Made by a program: the position numbers and the translations under genes
In this document: positions 62,501 through 64,000 of the stretch, piece by piece
How the letters are laid out: each line of letters starts with the position of its first letter
Position numbering within the stretch: the stretch's first letter is position 1
Notes under the pieces: model-generated
Databases searched by the model: none
What the model was told of the DNA's origin: nothing
The model's input: the letters and a program-made list of their open reading frames with translations, nothing else
Assembly (NCBI GenBank): GCA_009929605.1
Contig: SAAC01000001.1
Coordinates: 27,304 to 91,303, forward strand
DNA length: 64,000 nucleotides
Direction: 5' to 3'
Source: Negativicutes bacterium
GTDB taxonomy: Bacteria > Bacillota > Negativicutes > Veillonellales > Veillonellaceae

Positions 62501-62516
62501 TATACAATTTCATACT

Positions 62517-62548
62517 AAAAAATGGAACCTTTAAAGGTTCCATTTTTT
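62517..62548. terminator. Bidirectional terminator after the DASS transporter gene
   Basis: Perfect palindrome AAAAAATGGAACC-TTTAAA-GGTTCCATTTTTT. Confidence 0.9.
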
Positions 62549-62599
62549 ATACTATCATTTTATTTTCTCAAACCATTGTGCTCCGCTTGTGCATATTAT

Positions 62600-63124
62600 T
62601 TATTTCTGATTGATAGCTTTACGCAAATCCACTACATGATTTTTAGTGCGATCAGGTAATTCTGATTTCATTTCTTTAGTAGCTTGTTTTGCAGCAAACC
62701 AAACAGCTTCATTAACATAAGAACGTAGTTCATCGTTAGCAATGTTGGATTGATGTGCTTTAACAACATCTGTTAATTGCATAGCCAATGCAGACGCTTG
62801 TTCTTGTGTTTGAGGCATATTGCTTTCAGTTGCTGTATTCAATACATCGTTAAGAGCTGCAGCAACAGAACGTAATTCATCTACACCATAGCTATTAGTG
62901 TAACCAGCCTCTTTTGTATAGCCAGGTAATGTTTCATTGCTATAATTGCGGTCATGTTTATTATCTTCATTCCAGTTATGAGAGCGTTTATAGAATTCTA
63001 CACGACGTTCTAAATGATACACAAAACGCTCTGCGTAGCTATGTTTAGCTCCTTCTAACCAAGCTTTATCATTAGCTGATAATTTTTCATTATTAGATTT
63101 TTTAGCCCCTACCGCGGTAACCAC
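62600..63124 (-). pseudogene. C-terminal fragment of an unrecognised protein fused to the autotransporter remnant
   Basis: An open frame of 174 codons from a GTG at 63124 with no ribosome site. After [14 protein letters not shown], where the first residues look like the start of a YadA anchor strand in a shifted frame, the protein turns into a soluble, helical, charged sequence (LSANDKAWLEGAKHSYAERF, NDVLNTATESNMPQ, DVVDLRKA-like end) that does not belong to trimeric autotransporters. I do not recognise the family. It is probably the 3' part of another gene, brought here by recombination; its own 5' end and signal peptide are missing. Confidence 0.6.
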
Positions 63125-64000
63125 CCATACCCGCCATGATTTGTGTCGGTTCCATAGGATCGTAGGACATAGGTTTTAACGCAGCCAATGCAGCTGATTT
63201 AGCACCCGCTTCATTAATATCTCCACGAAGTTCATTGATTTTTTGATTTACACCATCATTGTTGTTGATGATAGTTTTAATATTGTTAATTTCAGTAGTA
63301 TTTGCATCCACTGCATCTACCACAGCTTTCAACTGACTGCCATTCACTGCATCTGTAGATGTATCACTGATCAAACCAGGTGCTACATTTTGAATGCAGC
63401 GAGTACCAGTAGTGCTACCCACACTCACTACACCAGTAGTTACATCACCACCAGCAAAGGCATATGTTTTTCCACCGATTGTACCACTAGTATAAGACGT
63501 AGATAAACCTGCTGTTGTAGCACCTTCCGTAACATAGGCAGAGTTAGCACCTAGGAACATCCAGTTGTAACCGCACCAATCGCAATCGCACTGTGGCCAC
63601 TCGCTACTACGCCATAGCCGTTAGCAATCGAGTATTTACCAGATGCTAACGATACATAACCATTAGCACTAGAAAACTCTCCAGTTGCCTCAGACAATGC
63701 GCCTACTGCGATACTTGCAGTACCTGTAGAACGAGATGAAACACCTAAGGCAGAACTATACGTATTAGTAGCTCTTGAATTGTCACCAATCGCCGTTGAA
63801 GTGTATCCAGTTGCCTGTGCAAGCGCACCAAAAGCACTAGCACCTGTACCATTAGCAGTAGAATCCGCACCTACTGCTGTATCTAAAGTGCCTAAAGCTT
63901 GAGCCGTTCTTCCAATAGCCGTACTAGCCTGTGCCCCCGCCTTAGCCTCCTGACCTAATGATATCGCCGCTTGATGCTGAGAGCTAGCACCTTTACCAAT
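63102..64000 (-). pseudogene. YadA-like trimeric autotransporter adhesin, frameshifted, 5' end outside window
   Basis: From the right edge to about 63556 one frame encodes 14-residue head repeats of the Hep_Hag/YadA type ([49 protein letters not shown]), then stops at TAG. The next frame resumes at once with [12 protein letters not shown], the neck [34 protein letters not shown], a coiled-coil stalk and the first anchor residues [19 protein letters not shown], then stops. A one-base loss in a CCC run near 63557 would explain the first break. The last anchor strands are missing, so no functional barrel can form. Confidence 0.82.

Overview
The window looks like a chromosome segment of a Veillonella-type bacterium (Negativicutes, a Firmicute with an outer membrane). 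Three things point there together: an AT-rich genome with Firmicute-style Shine-Dalgarno sites and a Firmicute-type division cluster (sbp and a DUF881 gene next to ftsZ); outer-membrane proteins (a small beta-barrel ending in Phe and a YadA-like trimeric autotransporter); and anaerobe chemistry (superoxide reductase, oxygen-independent corrin synthesis). The genus is an inference from gene content, not from a database search.

Layout. 1-2.4 kb: a partial unknown gene, endonuclease III and a UPF0291 protein. 2.6-6.6 kb: a TGS-containing nucleoside kinase, a PLP aminotransferase and an outer-membrane barrel. 6.8-20.8 kb: a dcw cell wall/division cluster on the minus strand, read mraZ-rsmH-ftsL-murE-murF-mraY-murD-murG-murC-ddl-ftsQ-DUF881-sbp-ftsZ, with a promoter overlapped by MraZ-type repeats; ftsI, ftsW, murB and ftsA are not in it. 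21.2-25.9 kb: thioredoxin and a CoA-binding protein under their own dyad-containing promoter, then GluQ and a large M16 peptidase. 26.2-28.7 kb: a small biotin operon (membrane protein, bioW, bioF) behind a BirA-type operator. 28.8-31 kb: aspartokinase and superoxide reductase.

31-48.5 kb: anaerobic cobalamin synthesis in two blocks. The first holds cobO, cbiA, cbiL and three CbiK-family proteins (a normal cytosolic one, one that has lost a metal-binding His, and an exported one). The second is the tightly overlapping run cbiD-E-T-F-G-H-J-C, which reads on into an ABC permease and ATPase; a binding lipoprotein lies nearby. Between them is an oxalate/formate-type MFS transporter preceded by a promoter, a ZTP(pfl)-like riboswitch and a terminator.

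48.6-64 kb: YajQ, a WG-repeat protein beside the tail of a second copy, an RluA pseudouridine synthase, an orphan Fic protein, class II aldolase, a MurJ/SpoVB-like flippase, a truncated AEC transporter sharing a 20-bp inverted repeat with its neighbour, a GH2 protein lacking an evident nucleophile, a phosphoglycolate-phosphatase-like HAD protein, infC-rpmI-rplT with an AUU start and an L20-type leader, a DASS anion transporter, and at the right edge a frameshifted trimeric autotransporter fused to an unrelated gene fragment. Decayed loci cluster in the 51-64 kb part. No rRNA, tRNA, CRISPR array, insertion sequence or prophage was recognised.
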